A DNA stretch of 64,000 nt. It comes from Limnephilus marmoratus. Its lineage: Eukaryota > Arthropoda > Insecta > Trichoptera > Limnephilidae. Positions 1 through 11,650 of this stretch are shown one piece after another. The translations under genes were made by a program, and so were the position numbers. Location: positions 33,362,040 through 33,426,039 of the forward strand of contig OU862930.1 of NCBI GenBank assembly GCA_917880885.1. The letters are read 5' to 3'. A model generated the notes under the pieces. The model made no database searches. It was not told where the DNA came from and saw only the letters and a program-made list of their open reading frames with translations. Position 1 is the stretch's first letter. Each line of letters opens with the position of its first letter.

Positions 1-984
1 GTTGGGAATACAACTGTGATTTATTTTAATTATACTATGACTTGCATTTTTTGATTGTATTGAATATGGGGGATAACAATAAACAAACTGATTCTAGAAA
101 CTAATTATTGAGATTGTTCTTTAGGATTTAAAATCAGGAAATGGTAGGTCATAAGGATTATGGACACTTAGCTCTGTTTCTTGTTGACTGGATCGCTCTG
201 GATTGTTCTTCGGTTTTTTGGCCGCTGGTTTTTTTTATATTTGGTGTTATTTTTTTAGTCCAATTTTGTATCCGGCTCGAAGGACCATGTTAGGTTCATT
301 TCATTCTCATCAAGGGTGGTAGACTTTTTATTTGTAAAACACTTTGTTATTGAAGAGTCGTTTTATTTACAAACACTTTTTGAGCAATAATGAAATCAAC
401 ACTTTTAGAACTAAATTCGGCCCGGACCTCGCCTGGTCAATACGTGGTCTATACTCTAGGTAGGGGTTAATGCAAGAGAACAAATTTCTTGAGTATAGCC
501 CTTTTTATACTACTAAAAACTATAAAAATACCGTCTTTCAGACTGTTTTAAAATACGATAATAATGCACCATATAGGTAGCCAATATCTACTGAGGTCAC
601 GTGCCCTAATTTTGTTGGCCGATAACACTAGCTTCTATAAAGTTCTCACAGAGGTCTCTAATATGCACACTTTTCTAATAAACTAAGAATAATTAGCCAA
701 ATGGAATTAATTACAATATTTATCTCATAGATGTCACTAACTATTCTTAACAAAGTGAATCTGTTTGCGAGTTATCAGCTTTAATTAGTATTACTCTCAT
801 AATATGCGTAAGGTTTTCCTACGAATTGCGAAATTTGCAGCTTAAAAAAAATAATTAGGTATTGATATTTTAAATAAATAATAAAAAAAAAAATGGTTTC
901 GTAAACAAAAGTATCTTAGAACTTTTTTAAATTATGATTTGAAAAGGTTTAAATTTTTCCAAGATAATGTTATTATTTATTGTG
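1..984. other. AT-rich sequence, nothing recognised
   Basis: No open frame of useful length, no clear inverted or tandem repeat and no splice-site pair was found. It probably consists of old transposon debris. Confidence 0.4.
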
Positions 985-1380
985 AAAATTTGCCGCCCCC
1001 CTCACGCTACGCCACTGCATCAAATGTTCAGGCTCATCTATAACTGAAGCCCACTGAAGCCTGAAAAACCGCCGTAAGAAATGACTGTCCTGAATGTGAG
1101 AGCGAACTCCAACAAACATGAACGGACTTCAAAAAAAAAAAAACAACAAATAGAATTTCCAAAAGATATTTTATTATTCACGCCCTAATTGGGCATTTAC
1201 ACTTAACTATTACAAAGAAACAAAATAAAAACAACAAACAAACTGTTATGAAAGGCATGCAATTTAATAAACATTATTCATATAATTTTATATGTTCACA
1301 ATTGATTTTTACAAGGATTCAATACTTCAAGGTTGTTTACAAGATAAATAATACGTTTACAAGATAATACTACCCATCTC
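985..1380. repeat. Interspersed repeat, paralogous to 39350-39965
   Basis: Blocks recur in the same order near gene III. A terminal CTACGCCACTG block lies at about 1005 and again at 39366. A block ending GTCCTGAATGTGAGAG lies at about 1090 and again at 39585. A block around GCCCTAATTGGGC lies at about 1182 and matches GCCCTATTTGGGC at 39847. A poly-A run sits at 1130-1142. The repeat class is unknown; it may be the 3' part of a retroelement. The shared order is part of the case for a segmental duplication. Confidence 0.55.
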
Positions 1381-1427
1381 AGTTGATAATCTAGCCCCGT
1401 GTAGTAGTAGGGCCAATACAGTTTTAG

Positions 1428-2475
1428 TTTATTTTATTTAACGCCTAGAGGGGTTTTACATGTTTAGTAGTACAATTATTTCATGACGGATGATTTTTAA
1501 ACAGATAAAGAAATAATACAGTTAAAATTAGATAAAAAATGCAAATAAGTCACAAAAATACAGCGATTTGATAGGTTTACAAAAATACAGATATGTTTAG
1601 GAATAGTTTTGGAATAAGTTTTTTACAAAATCCACAAAAATCGCCAAGTTGATTTTAAATATGTCAACATCACCTAAGTACTGATTTCCCATAGTGTGAA
1701 ATCGTTGTATCGGAGAGTGGGCAATGTAGTTCCGCTTATGTATGCTGCAGTAGAATAGTGTATTTTGTCGTGTGGTTACTGTCGGTAATCGTAAGTTTAT
1801 GAGTTGCAGGAGTTCGCAGCAGTCGAATTTAGAGTTAAGTATTTTGGAAAAATGTTGTCGTTTATTTTACGTCTGTCTTCTAGTGCGTGTATTTTTAGAA
1901 TATTTAGTAATAGATTATATTTTAAGTCTTCTAGTGGGATATTCAATCTAAAATTTATAAAACGCAGATTTTTTTTTGTGTTCGCTCAATGTTAATAACG
2001 TGAATTTTGTAAGACGGAGACCAAACTTTGGAGTTATATTCAATTTGGCTTCTAACTAGATATACATATAATAGTTTAATGGCTTCTATGGAATTAAAGT
2101 TTTTAATTGTTCTTAATACAAAGCCTAATGTTTTCATACCTTTGTTCATAATTTGGTGGACATAATTGGCGAAACTTTTTCATCCAAAATAATACCAAAA
2201 TCTCTCATTTCCGTGACTCTTTCTAAAGCTGTGTTATTGATGGAATATTCGAATAAAACAGGATTTTTATTTCTGAAGAAAGTCAAGGTTTTGCACTTTT
2301 CTACATTTAAGAATAAGTTATTTTGAACGCACCAATCTTTAAACTTACTAATATTTAAGTGTAGTATATGGCAATGATTTATATCAGTTATTTTCTTGTA
2401 TAGCTTGATGTCATCAGCAAAGAGCAATACCTCGACATTGGCGAAAATGACGAACAAAACCGGGCCAGTTTAGTG
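1428..2475 (-). mobile_element. Non-LTR retrotransposon fragment (family alpha), RT remnant and 3' end
   Basis: On the minus strand two broken frames encode reverse transcriptase pieces. Frame 2457-2146 carries the catalytic FADD box (LLFADDIKLY) followed by a WCVQNNLFLNVEKC stretch typical of the RT thumb. Frame 2149-1955 encodes the downstream EYNSKVWSPSYK stretch. The 3'UTR ends near 1428 with GGCGTTAAATAAAAT. The element is 5'-truncated and the RT reads are separated by a frameshift near 2148, so it is dead. Other copies of this family lie at 6395-6560, 21785-22775 and 51545-52250. Confidence 0.8.
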
Positions 2476-2934
2476 TATAATATAAAAGAACACCTACAAT
2501 GTAATAATACTATTATGGGACACACAATAAATAATAAGGCATGTCAAATGGCAATGTTACATTAAATTATTGCAAAAGAAATAAGTATGAAGGAAAAATG
2601 TATCAAAAAATTTAATTTTGAGTAGCAAGTATATCTACAATTCGTAGAGATACATAAAGATCGTCTTTTTTACTGTAGGTACGTAAATATAATGAATAGG
2701 GCGATAATTATTAAAAAGTTGAGATCATTTCAATATCCGTTGTGTTAATAAAGCGGATATGGTTTTCGAGAACTATGAAGTCAATTCATCACGGAATATA
2801 ATTCTGCGATTATTCCCGGTATTTTTACAAAGGTCGATTAAAAAAATTTACATGCTAATATTAACATACTTACCAATAACAATAATACCATATAATAAGC
2901 CCATTTTGGAATCACATTTTTTTATATTAGCTGC
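2476..2934. repeat. Flanking DNA with a short block shared with 40140-40215
   Basis: About 60 bases near 2780-2840 (CATCACGGAATATAATTCTG and onward) recur nearly unchanged at 40155-40212. Both copies lie on the 3' side of a minus-strand zinc-finger gene. The rest is AT-rich with no recognised feature. Confidence 0.5.
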
Positions 2935-3420
2935 ACACAGGAAGATAATTTCCCTCAGGGCTTATGACATTTAGATGTTTTTTTAAGGAAATGAAGGAGA
3001 GCAATTTATCGAAAGAAAATAGGTATGAGGGGTGCGTAGGGATCTGAAAGTCTGTTCAGGAGTAACGGCGGTATTAATCCATCCCTTCCAACTGCGGTGC
3101 AAAGCGATGCATCGAGGGATTCTGGCTGGGGTGGTAAAAAGAGCACATTGAACCAGTCTCTCTCGATCCGGCCCGCCATACAGTAGGTTGGCAGACGCAT
3201 CGGCCGCCAAGACCTGGATAAACCTCACCCTATGAACCCTGCCACCCCTGCTCCAGTCACCAAATGTAGCGAACCACTTGGGGTAACATATGGCAGAGGT
3301 GTTGGTTATCCAATAAATGGTTCTGAAGGCGGCGGTACCCATACTTGCCTAAGGCACTGCCTTAAGCTGTTCTGTTTTTGCAATACGTGGCAATCGTATT
3401 CTATTTACATTTCTAGTTAA
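2935..3420. repeat. Interspersed repeat R, copy 1 of 3
   Basis: A moderately GC-rich block. It recurs at 38690-39030 in the same orientation and at 41990-42320 inverted. All copies share a terminal CCCTCAGGGC block, a GGTACCAGGGG-like tract, a stretch around GCAGACGCATC, and a cluster around CCTGGCACCCCTRCT. Open frames here are short and not shared between copies, so no protein is called. The class is unknown. Confidence 0.6.
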
Positions 3421-3439
3421 TTATGTACCTACACTTTTT

Positions 3440-4319
3440 TTTAAAACATATTTCTTGCCTTTCTTTTGATGATTGCATCCATAAAAATATTTCAACTAAT
3501 TGTAAATGTGAAAGCTTAGAATTAGTTATGGAATACGTGTATCTTGGTGTTACAGTAGATTGTTTTTTTTTTTTTTAATGGGACAAACATATAAAAAAAA
3601 CCTGCAAAAGCTTCAAATCAATTGCGGGGTGAATGTACACATTAATTTTTTTCCTGTCAATTGAAACGCTTAAAATAATTTATATATCACTGGCAGAATC
3701 TATTATAAGATATGGATTAAAAACATGGGGAAATACTACTATAACCAATTTGAAACAAGTCCAAGTTGTACAAAACGCAATTGTAAAATTATTAGTCGTC
3801 CGTAATATTTTCAAACAGAGACATAATACACCGTTGCTGTTTCAGAGTGCCAAAATTTTACCGGTTAAGGCAATACTATGGCACAAAATTATAATTCAAC
3901 ATATGTTTACCCCGCAGCATAAAGAGAAATTAGAACATAAATACAGCACTAGATTCACGCGCAACGACGGGTTAATAGTTCCGAAATTTAACAATAAGTA
4001 CGGACAGAGACAGTTTGAATACATCATACCGGAGATATTTAATTTATAAAACGGCACTATAAAGAAATGTACTTCTATGAATAAGGTTAAATATATTGTG
4101 AAAACTTGGCTATCGGAAAAAAATATTTATATTGATATGTATGAAAAAAAGTTGAATCTGTAGATATAAGATGTAAATTTTAAATGTAAAAACCTATATG
4201 TAACTAAAATATAAGCACCTGTTAACAAGCCAATCCAATTGGCTTCGCAGGATTTGTTTGTTGATTTTAATATGTACTATCTATTCTTTCAATAAAAAAA
4301 AAAATAAAATAAAAAAAAT
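3440..4319 (+). mobile_element. 5'-truncated non-LTR retrotransposon (family beta) with poly-A tail
   Basis: The C-terminal part of a non-LTR ORF2. Frame 3633-4049 encodes the region after the RT (IRYGLKTWGNTT, then QRQFEYIIPEIFNL). Upstream in another frame is EYVYLGVTVD, a landmark just after the RT thumb in this group. A frameshift therefore lies between them, near the T-run at 3568. The 3'UTR ends in an A-rich tail at 4293-4319, which fixes the orientation. The same C-terminal landmarks occur at 25522-25772, 33436-33783 and 45323-45667. Confidence 0.8.
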
Positions 4320-4439
4320 GATTTCTAGGTTGTGCAGGTTTGCCTTTGTATATGACTCGCCGATTTGACAATATAATTAAAAGACTGAGAAAACCAAAAA
4401 AATAACGTTGTGGCTTCAAGGACCGATAGGCTCCTTAAA

Positions 4440-5431
4440 TCAAATAAGTACTTGTGTGAACGAGCTGTCTATCCCCTGCACGATCTCAGCCGTCATATGG
4501 GAAGGTACTGCGACAAGCGGAGCCGGAGATGAATAATTGGGAACGTGAACAAGTTTATCTTTAACATGGGTACGTAAGTGCCTTGTTAAACTTGATTTGT
4601 CTGAGCAGGTGTAGTTACAGTAGGGACATGCATAAGGTTTTTCTCCAGTATGTGTGAGAATGTGACTTTTTAAGTACGCCTTTCGAGAACATGAATACGT
4701 ACAGTACGAACAAGAAAAAGGTTTTAGGCCAGTATGGATGAGTAAGTGTCTCGTTAAACTTGATTTGTCCGAGCATGTGAAGTTACAATAAGAACATGAA
4801 TGAGGTTTTTCTCCAGTATGGGTGCGTAAGTGCACTGTTAACGCTGACTTATGCAAGCAGGTGTAGTCACAATGGGAACACGAATGAGGCTTTTTTTCAG
4901 AATGGGCACGTATATGCTTTGTTAAACTTGACTTGAGTGCACAGGAGTAGTCACAAATGGAACATGAATGAGGTTTTTCCCCAGTATGGGAAAGAATGTG
5001 GTTTTTTAAATGTCCCTTTTCAGAACTTATATAGCTGCAGTAGGGACAGGAGTAAGGTTTTTCCCCAGTATGGGTGCGTAAGTGTCTTGTCAAACGTGAT
5101 TTTTGTGAGCACGAGTAGTCACAAAGGGAACATGAATGAGATTTTTCTCCAGTATGAGACAAAATGTGACTTTTTAAATGTCCACTTTCAGAACATACAT
5201 AGCTGCAGAACGAACATGAGAAAGGTTTTTCTCCAGTGTGGGTCCGTAAGTGCCTTCTTAACGCTGACTTGTCTGTGCAGGAGTAGTTACAATTGGAACA
5301 CAAGTGAGGTTTTATACCAGTATGGATGCGTAAGTGCTTTGTTAAAGCAGATTTGTGTGAACTGGAGTAGTTACAAAGAGAACATGAATAAGGTTTTTTT
5401 CCAGGGTGCATCTTCAAATCCGTTATCGTGT
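4440..5431 (-). CDS. Zinc-finger gene I, exon 3 (ten C2H2 fingers and C-terminal tail)
   Basis: Last coding exon of a probable sequence-specific nuclear DNA-binding protein; the target is unknown. The acceptor is a pyrimidine tract plus TTTTTCAG ending at 5432. Joined to 8217-8064 and 5683-5528 the frame is exact: 1302 nt, 433 aa. This exon starts at about residue 104. Ten tandem fingers of the form C-x2-C-x12-H-x3-H with TGEKP-type linkers fill residues about 120-393, followed by a finger-free tail of about 41 residues. Most fingers hold an extra Cys four residues after the second zinc Cys (CxYSC). Two finger subtypes tend to alternate (LTRHLRTH and HLKSHILSH), which suggests expansion by duplicating finger pairs. 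No stop or frameshift is seen, so the gene appears intact. The two other exons, the shared phases and the two paralogs support the model. Expression is not shown by the sequence. Confidence 0.93.
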
Positions 5432-5527
5432 CTGAAAAAGATGGCGGATAAAGTTCAGTAAGTAGGTATCAATAATGAAAGGAGAAAATTACTAAAACAA
5501 ACGAATTTAGATAAAAAAAAAATTCAC

Positions 5528-5683
5528 CTGCAGCAGTCTCGGCAATACTTTCAGAGTGCTCTAAGCATTCCTTTTTAACATCTGTCAGGCCCGTGTCTAT
5601 ATCTGTATAAGGGATTCTCCCTTCAACTTCTTCTCGGGGTTCTGGTTCTGCCTTGACGGGAACAGTCTCCACATCAATGCTAC
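5528..5683 (-). CDS. Zinc-finger gene I, exon 2 (acidic module, second copy)
   Basis: A 156-nt phase 1-1 exon with acceptor ATTTCAG at 5684 and donor GTGAAT at 5527. It encodes an acidic module that starts with VKAEP in a proline setting (VPVKAEPEP), has a central IPYTDID, and ends with DVKKECLEHSES. It is clearly homologous to exon 1 of the same gene and to exon 2 of genes II and III, and is one codon longer than those. No catalytic or metal-binding motif is visible. Its role is unknown; it is probably a regulatory or interaction region ahead of the fingers. Confidence 0.88.
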
Positions 5684-6394
5684 CTGAAATAATAAACAAC
5701 GATACAAAGATAATATGTGTTAATTCCATGGACATATGAATATATCTGGACCTGCCCTAAGTGATAAAAGCGTATTATTTCCCCCTCCCCATACCGGTTC
5801 CATGGAGCCGACTGGGCTTACGAGAGCCTCGCTTGAATCTAAAAAATGTGACGTCATCATTCTTGTCCTTCCAGCGTCGAGCTCACATCATACATTTTAC
5901 GAAAAAACACGGCAAAAATGTCAGCTTGTGCTATACATTATACCCTAAAATTATGTCGAACATAACGAATGTGGGCGGTACTCCAGTGAGTTCGTCGCTG
6001 GTTATAGGGGTAAGTAAATTATGAAACATTTGTAAAAGTGTCTTAACTAAATACGGCAACAAAATATTCCTCTGTGAAAATCGGCGAACTTTACTTTGCC
6101 GCATTTGGACTTCGCAAATATGTTAATAACATGACGAGCAATTCGCGCTCCCATGTAAAAAGGTCTATTCATTCAAAAGCAGATTTTGCTTTTAAGAACT
6201 AAATGGTGATATTATAATGCGAGATGCCTATATACTGTCAGATTGATTTTTAAACGAATCACAGTCATCTTTCGAGAGTCATGAACGAGGAAAGAAGTGT
6301 AATGATATGACGCAAATTTGAATGGTAGAAGACGTCGGGGATGCCCGAGGAAGACATGTCACGATCAAGTGAAACAAATACTCTATTCGGGTCA

Positions 6395-6560
6395 TGTTCA
6401 ACCAAAAACCTAAATTCCATACAAGCCATTAAATTATTATATTTATCTCTAGTTAGAAGCCTAATGGAATATAACTCGGTATTTTGGTCTCCATCTTACA
6501 AAATTCACATTAATAACATTGGGCGAATACAAAAAAAAATTCTGCGTTTCATAAATTAAA
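6395..6560 (+). mobile_element. Short family-alpha non-LTR fragment in intron 1 of gene I
   Basis: The plus strand encodes NSIQAIKLLYLSLVRS followed by EYNSVFWSPSYKIHINNIG. This closely matches the minus-strand fragment at 2149-1955 and ends at FIN. It is a truncated insertion in the intron, on the strand opposite to the gene. Confidence 0.75.
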
Positions 6561-6580
6561 GCGCTTTCACTTCATATATC

Positions 6581-6750
6581 ACCGGTCAGTGGTTGAGTGG
6601 GCATCGCGTTTGGGTCCCAACCAGGCGTTCCGTGTTCGATCCCTCGGCTCCTCCATCGGCTCATTTTCAAATCCTCCATCACAACTCAAGCAAGATTTTC
6701 GGCTTACTGTGGTGGTAGTAGGAGATTTTCAAATATTAATTAATTTATAT
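6581..6750 (+). mobile_element. tRNA-derived SINE, copy 1
   Basis: Contains a box-A-like stretch (CAGTGGTTGAGTGGGCA, near 6587) and a box-B-like stretch (GTGTTCGATCCC, near 6630), the internal Pol III promoter pair. A TGTGGTGGTAGTAGGAG block follows in the body. A second copy is at 13233-13390 and a reversed partial copy at 44560-44680. It lies in intron 1 of gene I. It is not a functional tRNA gene, because the cloverleaf cannot be completed. Confidence 0.65.
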
Positions 6751-6759
6751 AACTTTTAA

Positions 6760-8063
6760 ATTTGTCTATTTTTTATAAGTTCCTGAAACCATAATTAATT
6801 ATAAGATTCAAAATATATTTTTCATCCCGATACTCGTCCCTCTTCTAATCACAAGCGTCTGCTTCTATAGAAGAGAAACATCATGAAATGAAAAATTCAG
6901 TGAAAACTTATTATGTAATTTATTTTGTAGTCAAAATTATTGTACTTTGTAAACTGATTATTTAATTACACTAATTTCTTCGTTCATCCGCTCTCCGTCC
7001 TTAAATCATCTAAGCGCTCCCTTCCCTAACCATTACGTTTATGTAAAGCGTAAAGTCGGATCCATAGCTTTGAAATTTGCCTTGACAGTCCCATAACCAT
7101 AACAACATCCAATGTTTGTCATCAACATCATAAATATTGACAATTTTTGTTGTGTTTCGAGCTTCCCATGTTCGACGGAAAACATTTCGTAAACATTCCA
7201 TCCCGGTGAAGGCGAAGGCTGGCGGGGGTCGGCGGGAGGGGGGGGGGGGGGGGTAATAATTCATTTTTGACAGATGCGGTCATGTATGGAGAATTAACGT
7301 AACGGCCTTTTGTGCAAGCAAGCATAATCACGAGTTTAAAATATTATTATACTTAAATATAATATAATAATAAAAATATTTGATAATATAATATCAAATA
7401 TTTATAATTAGGTATTCTGTTTTTGACGTAAATATTTACGCACTCTAAATTCTTAATAGTAACTTTAGATCGTGAAATAATCGATATTAATCGGAAATCT
7501 TTCCTGATAAATAAATATCTATTAAAATATCTATGTTTTCTCCCTGATGCATCTCTTTTTCATCAGAACGCATTTTAACATTGATATAAACGCCAAAAAT
7601 GTCAAACGTCAAGTGCTCATCGCTTAAGCGTCAACACGTCCTTATCGCAGACCACAAGCCAAATTGTGTGTGATCGCGCGAACTTCGCACCAATCTTTCA
7701 ACCATGTTTAGTGTTTTAACAAACGGAGGAGATGGAAAACCAAAAATGTTTTAGTGACGTTTGACTCGTTTGAGGGATTATCACGGCAAATATTTGAGCT
7801 TTGGACCTGCCTTAACAGTTACTAATAATTAGTCCTTGCGTGTTTTCGGATAACCACGTTTTTAATACGTCCCATTTTACCACGAATATGCTTCAGCGAC
7901 CTCGTTTCTACAAATTTCAATCTAATTTCATCCTTCCTCTTCCAATTCCATGCCTCACTGTCATACATCGGGGTGGGTGTATCAGCACTCGATTTCCAAA
8001 ATAAGCTGCTGTTCTGACTGCGTCCATCTGAAACCCCTCTGCGATATATGCAATGCAACTTAC
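6760..8063. other. Intron 1 of gene I, distal part, with a poly-G tract
   Basis: Mostly AT-rich intron sequence. A purine-rich tract lies at about 7208-7252, ending in about 17 consecutive G; on the other strand it is a C-run. No other feature is recognised. The intron runs from 8063 to 5684 on the minus strand. Confidence 0.5.
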
Positions 8064-8217
8064 TAGTTTGCTGAAGACTCTGAGCTTTCTGCAAACATTC
8101 CTTCTTCACATCCGGGAGGTGGATTTCTATATCCGTATACGGCATTTCACCTGAGCCTTCTTCCTGCGACGATGATTCAGTCTTGATGGAAACACTCTCT
8201 GGGTTGGGAAGATCCAT
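8064..8217 (-). CDS. Zinc-finger gene I, exon 1 with start codon
   Basis: Starts at ATG 8217 (MDLPNPESVSIKTE) and ends after 51 codons plus one base at a strong donor A|GTAAGT. The 154-nt length and phase are the same in genes II and III. The translation holds IKTE, a central MPYTDIEIHLP, and DVKKECL, the same module as in exon 2. The ATG is chosen because all three paralogs conserve MDL[PS]N, a GCCATGG context and an acceptor a few dozen bases upstream. The reading frame runs past the donor to 7822, but that extension is intron: the paralogs do not keep it and a clear exon 2 lies downstream. Confidence 0.9.
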
Positions 8218-8262
8218 GGCACGGCTGTAATTGTCCAGTTATGTGATGGTAAATAGTTTCAG
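8218..8262 (-). other. 5'UTR piece of gene I with splice acceptor
   Basis: On the minus strand TTTGTTTTCAG ends at 8263. The next 45 bases run to GCCATGG. The same arrangement precedes gene III (43133-43087), and a diverged version precedes gene II (21114-21177). At least one non-coding first exon must therefore lie further upstream. Confidence 0.65.
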
Positions 8263-8599
8263 CTGAAAACAAATGATAAATAATAAAGCCTGAACAAAAC
8301 CTCTCTTCTTCTCTGTGTGCCGATGCCTCATGGAGCCTCATGAATGAGTTTTTCTTTTGCCCTGTTTAATTTATCTTTGTCTTACTAACCTATTTTTTGC
8401 ATTTTGTTTTTCCTGTTAAGCACTTGCATACTGCTTACTAACAACGTATGCATGGACACTGGAGGTCTAGATTCGTTCAAAATAAATAAATGTAGCTTCG
8501 TTTAACAAAAAAAATTAGAATCTTGCGAGAGCCTTGAAGAAGTAACCATCAGTTACTTATACCAGGGCGGGTAAGAGGTGGATTACCTCCACTTCTCTG

Positions 8600-8775
8600 T
8601 GTGCCGTATCAGGTCCCCCCGACGTTGGCGATCACTATTGAAAATGTCTCTCTGTCTTGCGCTGCCCGGAATAGCTCCTCCGCACTTCTAATGCCGGTCC
8701 ATTCTCGTATATTACGCAGCCAAGACATTTGTCTCCTACCAGGCCCTCGGCGACCCTCTATCCTCTCTATTAAAA
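8600..8775 (-). mobile_element. C-terminal remnant of an RTE-like non-LTR ORF
   Basis: The minus strand encodes RIEGRRGPGRRQMSWLRNIR followed by EWTGIRSAEELFRAAQDR. A basic GRR-GRRQ-SWL-NI--WTG pattern like this is known from the extreme C-terminus of several insect non-LTR polyproteins. Only this tail survives. It interrupts sequence that is continuous in the gene III paralog, so it post-dates the duplication. Confidence 0.65.
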
Positions 8776-8784
8776 AAAAAACTC

Positions 8785-9800
8785 TCTTTTCAAACATTAT
8801 ATAAACTTGAAAATATAACCTAAGTTTACTCAATATATTGTGCGCACGGAATTTGTTTTGTAAAAGCATTTTATAAAGTGCACACAAATCAGCACTTAAG
8901 GAACATACCAACCTTAGACAATTTGTACTCTTATTTAGTTCGAAGTCAAGTTCAATACAATTCTTTTATTGGTCCCCTTTTAAATTTAATTTTCCATTCA
9001 AGATCGATCGCCATACCTGTCAAACGTCAAAAGGATGAATGCAACTAGGGTAGCGCGTTACCAGCACCGTTGGTAGCGTGCAACTGACGTCAAACCTGTA
9101 GACGGCGCGCAGCATCGTGTGTGAACGCTAGCAAAATAATATGGCGGGTACTCACGAACGGTGCGTGTGCTACGCATCCAAGTCGAGTCGCTTGTAAGTA
9201 TCTCCAATTAGAAGTAGTTAATGTGTCCACAAAGTAACAATATTGGTTTATGAATGTAAGGTCGAATAATAAAACACACTTGTTGGCGTCTATTATTGAC
9301 ATTGAGTGTAACAAGATGAATTATATTGTAATAAGTAACGAAATTTACTAAAAGAAATCGAGTTAAGTACTGAACTCGGAGTTAACATTGGTTGTTGATC
9401 TTATTAATATCGCTTGATTTTAATGTGTGACAGCGGTCGTAAATTAACAATGAACGAACTCATGTATCCTGTCACGTTTAGTGTTGGGCAGCTCTATATT
9501 GTAAAAACTGATCAATTAAGTGTCTTACAGTAAATAAGCATTCATAAATTAAGGAATTTAGGTGTCATTTAGACGATGTAAGTAGAACTAACTTACGTAA
9601 AGGCGAAGGGCGGCGGTCAATTCCAAAAACTTTGTTATAAACGTAATGGTTATTGAAATAATCGCAAGTTTTATAAATTTAGCACTATTATTGTATAGTT
9701 CACACGATATTACTTTAAAAAACAGAGCAACAATAAATTACTGCCGACAGGGACGCACAGGAAATGCAGACGCCGCTTATTGATTGACAATAATTTGACA
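8785..9800 (-). other. 5' flank of gene I, paralogous to the gene III flank
   Basis: Blocks recur upstream of gene III. Around 8850-8885, GTAAAAGCATTTTATAAAG matches 44420-44440. Around 9265-9290 and 9427-9445, GTGACAGCGGTCGT matches 45935-45950. Around 9600-9720, the GCGGCGGTC and TTGTTATA blocks match 51040-51170. On the minus strand a good donor, CCGTTC|GTGAGT, lies at 9156/9155. It is a candidate end of the non-coding first exon. No promoter element can be named. Confidence 0.5.
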
Positions 9801-10089
9801 TGTATTCACTAGGGATGTCCGATATTCCCGTTAACATTACAGGAACCAGTTCCTTTCTGTCACTGGAACTGCATACGTGAATTCTCGAAGTATGCTGTTA
9901 TTTTTGTAACTGGTTCCTTTAGGAAAATTTTTATCCGATATTAAAAAAATAGAAAATCTGTTACCTACGATGTAAGAAAACACTTAGAATTTTTGAGGAA
10001 CCGGTTTAATCTACTCAGATTTTTTTCTAATTGTCCTCCTCCCCCAGGATGGGAATGTTTTCAAAAAAATCTTTGACGAGTGTCGTTGC
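9801..10089. other. Intergenic, nothing clearly recognised
   Basis: AT-rich, with a short pair of GGAACCAGTTCC-like inverted motifs at about 9841-9930. No coding or repeat call can be supported. Confidence 0.35.
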
Positions 10090-10858
10090 TACTAATGCTA
10101 CGGACACACTTGCTCATTAGAAGCCAAAGAGCATGTTACCTAGTAGCAATTGCTACCTAATAGCATGTGTGTCATGTGTCAGTGACGTTGCTAGTAATGA
10201 GCATGCTCATTTGAAGCTGAATGAGCATGCTCACAAATCAACAGCCATTTGATTAATGAACATGCTCATTGGATTATCGAGTGGAAGGGGAAGCCTCTAA
10301 GCATGTGTGAACAGGATAGCTTATGAGCATGCTCGTTTCAACCCGATCTCAGTTCGCATCTGCGCATTTTTTGCAAATATGTCAAAATAGCTCGCTTGGG
10401 AGACGAAAAACCTTGTTTTTCGTGATTTATTATGGGAATCTCGAAAATATTTGGAACACAAGGTAACTAAAATACCCACAATAGATTTCCAAATTCCCCA
10501 AAAGCTCCTTTACCTCCAAAATGTAACCACGTACTATTGAAATTAGCATTGACATCTTGGACCCAAATCAAACATCTTATTTTTTTACGTCAGAAGATTC
10601 TTAAATAATTGCATTGCAAGCAGTAATTTTATTTTGTTTAGTTCTCAGCGAATGAAACTGACTCGACATTTATTTGACATGAGCATGCTCTTTTAATAGC
10701 ATATTGTGCGTTCAAATGTTGGCTTTGAGCACGCTCATTCACGAGAAAGCTCAAACTAAGCCTGCTCATTATTGAGCAAGTGTGTACATTTGACTATTTT
10801 TGACATGAGTCATTAACGAGCATGCTCATAAGCTGGCTTGTGTGAGCAAGCGCGTCAG
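10090..10858. repeat. Candidate MITE with many GAGCATGCTC palindromes
   Basis: The palindrome GAGCATGCTC, or a one- or two-base variant of it, occurs about eight times, clustered towards both ends (about 10200-10335 and 10680-10830) with a plain centre. The outer ends are roughly inverted to each other: ACACTTGCTCATTAGAAGCC near 10100, and the complement of GGCTTGTGTGAGCAAGCG near 10835. This layout of terminal inverted repeats with subterminal repeated motifs is typical of non-autonomous DNA transposons. No target-site duplication was settled, so the superfamily is open. Confidence 0.55.
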
Positions 10859-11422
10859 TACCTTAAAGCCTAGATTATATTGAGCGAGTTTACAAGCTAC
10901 TAGCCAGTAAGCTTAAAAGCGGGTGAATCGGCGAGGGAGATTGTCATGATGACACACAAAACTGTCTACTCGCTCAGTAGCGACAGTAGGAAGAATATGA
11001 GCTGACGTCTAAAAGGGTCAAATAGACTTTACGGTAAATAGCTGTTAAATCATACGTAGTCGTAGCTACACTCATGCGCCTATTATTTAATTTAAAATTT
11101 TCGCAACGGCAACATTAAACATAAACGTCAAACAGCGAACCAGTCCAGTGAGTTATATAAATGCCAATCTCCTGCAATCTCCTTTACTTTCTCGCCACGC
11201 CGTGCGGTCATTGTTGCTTCACTTTTCTAATTGTAACATCCTATAAACTATAAACTAACAAAACAATATTTCTTTTAAATTTATATTTGTTGAGATAATT
11301 CCAATAACCGTCACATTTGTATATCATTTATTTTATAAATCAAGTGCCTCTGCTTTTGCAGTGACGTTTCTTCAAGACCGCCTCGCTTCACCTTACACGT
11401 GAGTAGGTTGTTCTTGGGGAGG
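10859..11422. other. Intergenic, nothing recognised
   Basis: No feature could be supported between the two inverted-repeat elements. Confidence 0.35.
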
Positions 11423-11650
11423 AATGCAGATCCCGCCAAATGTTGAAGATTTTAATAAAAATGCACTTTCTAGATGGGAAAAGTGTGGAAAAGTTGAATA
11501 AAAAAGAAATTAAGGCGCGCTCGGCAAAATTGAGGGAGATACAGCCGTTTAAAGTATCAATAAAATGTCACTTCCTGAACCGATACTACGCCATTGCCAA
11601 TGTTTGGTTTATGCCGAAAACGATGTTTTTACCGCGTAAAGTTAGTGGAG

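Noticed and set aside
4937..5461. A 174-residue frame on plus opposite the gene I fingers
   Set aside because: It is antisense to ten periodic finger units; Cys/Ser-rich periodic shadows are expected there.
6581..6660. A tRNA gene
   Set aside because: Box A and box B are present but arms do not pair into a cloverleaf, and copies recur with the same non-tRNA body, so it is a SINE.
7822..8063. Extension of gene I exon 1 to a 131-residue protein
   Set aside because: The extra 80 residues lie past a strong GTAAGT donor at the position used in gene II, and are not protein-conserved.
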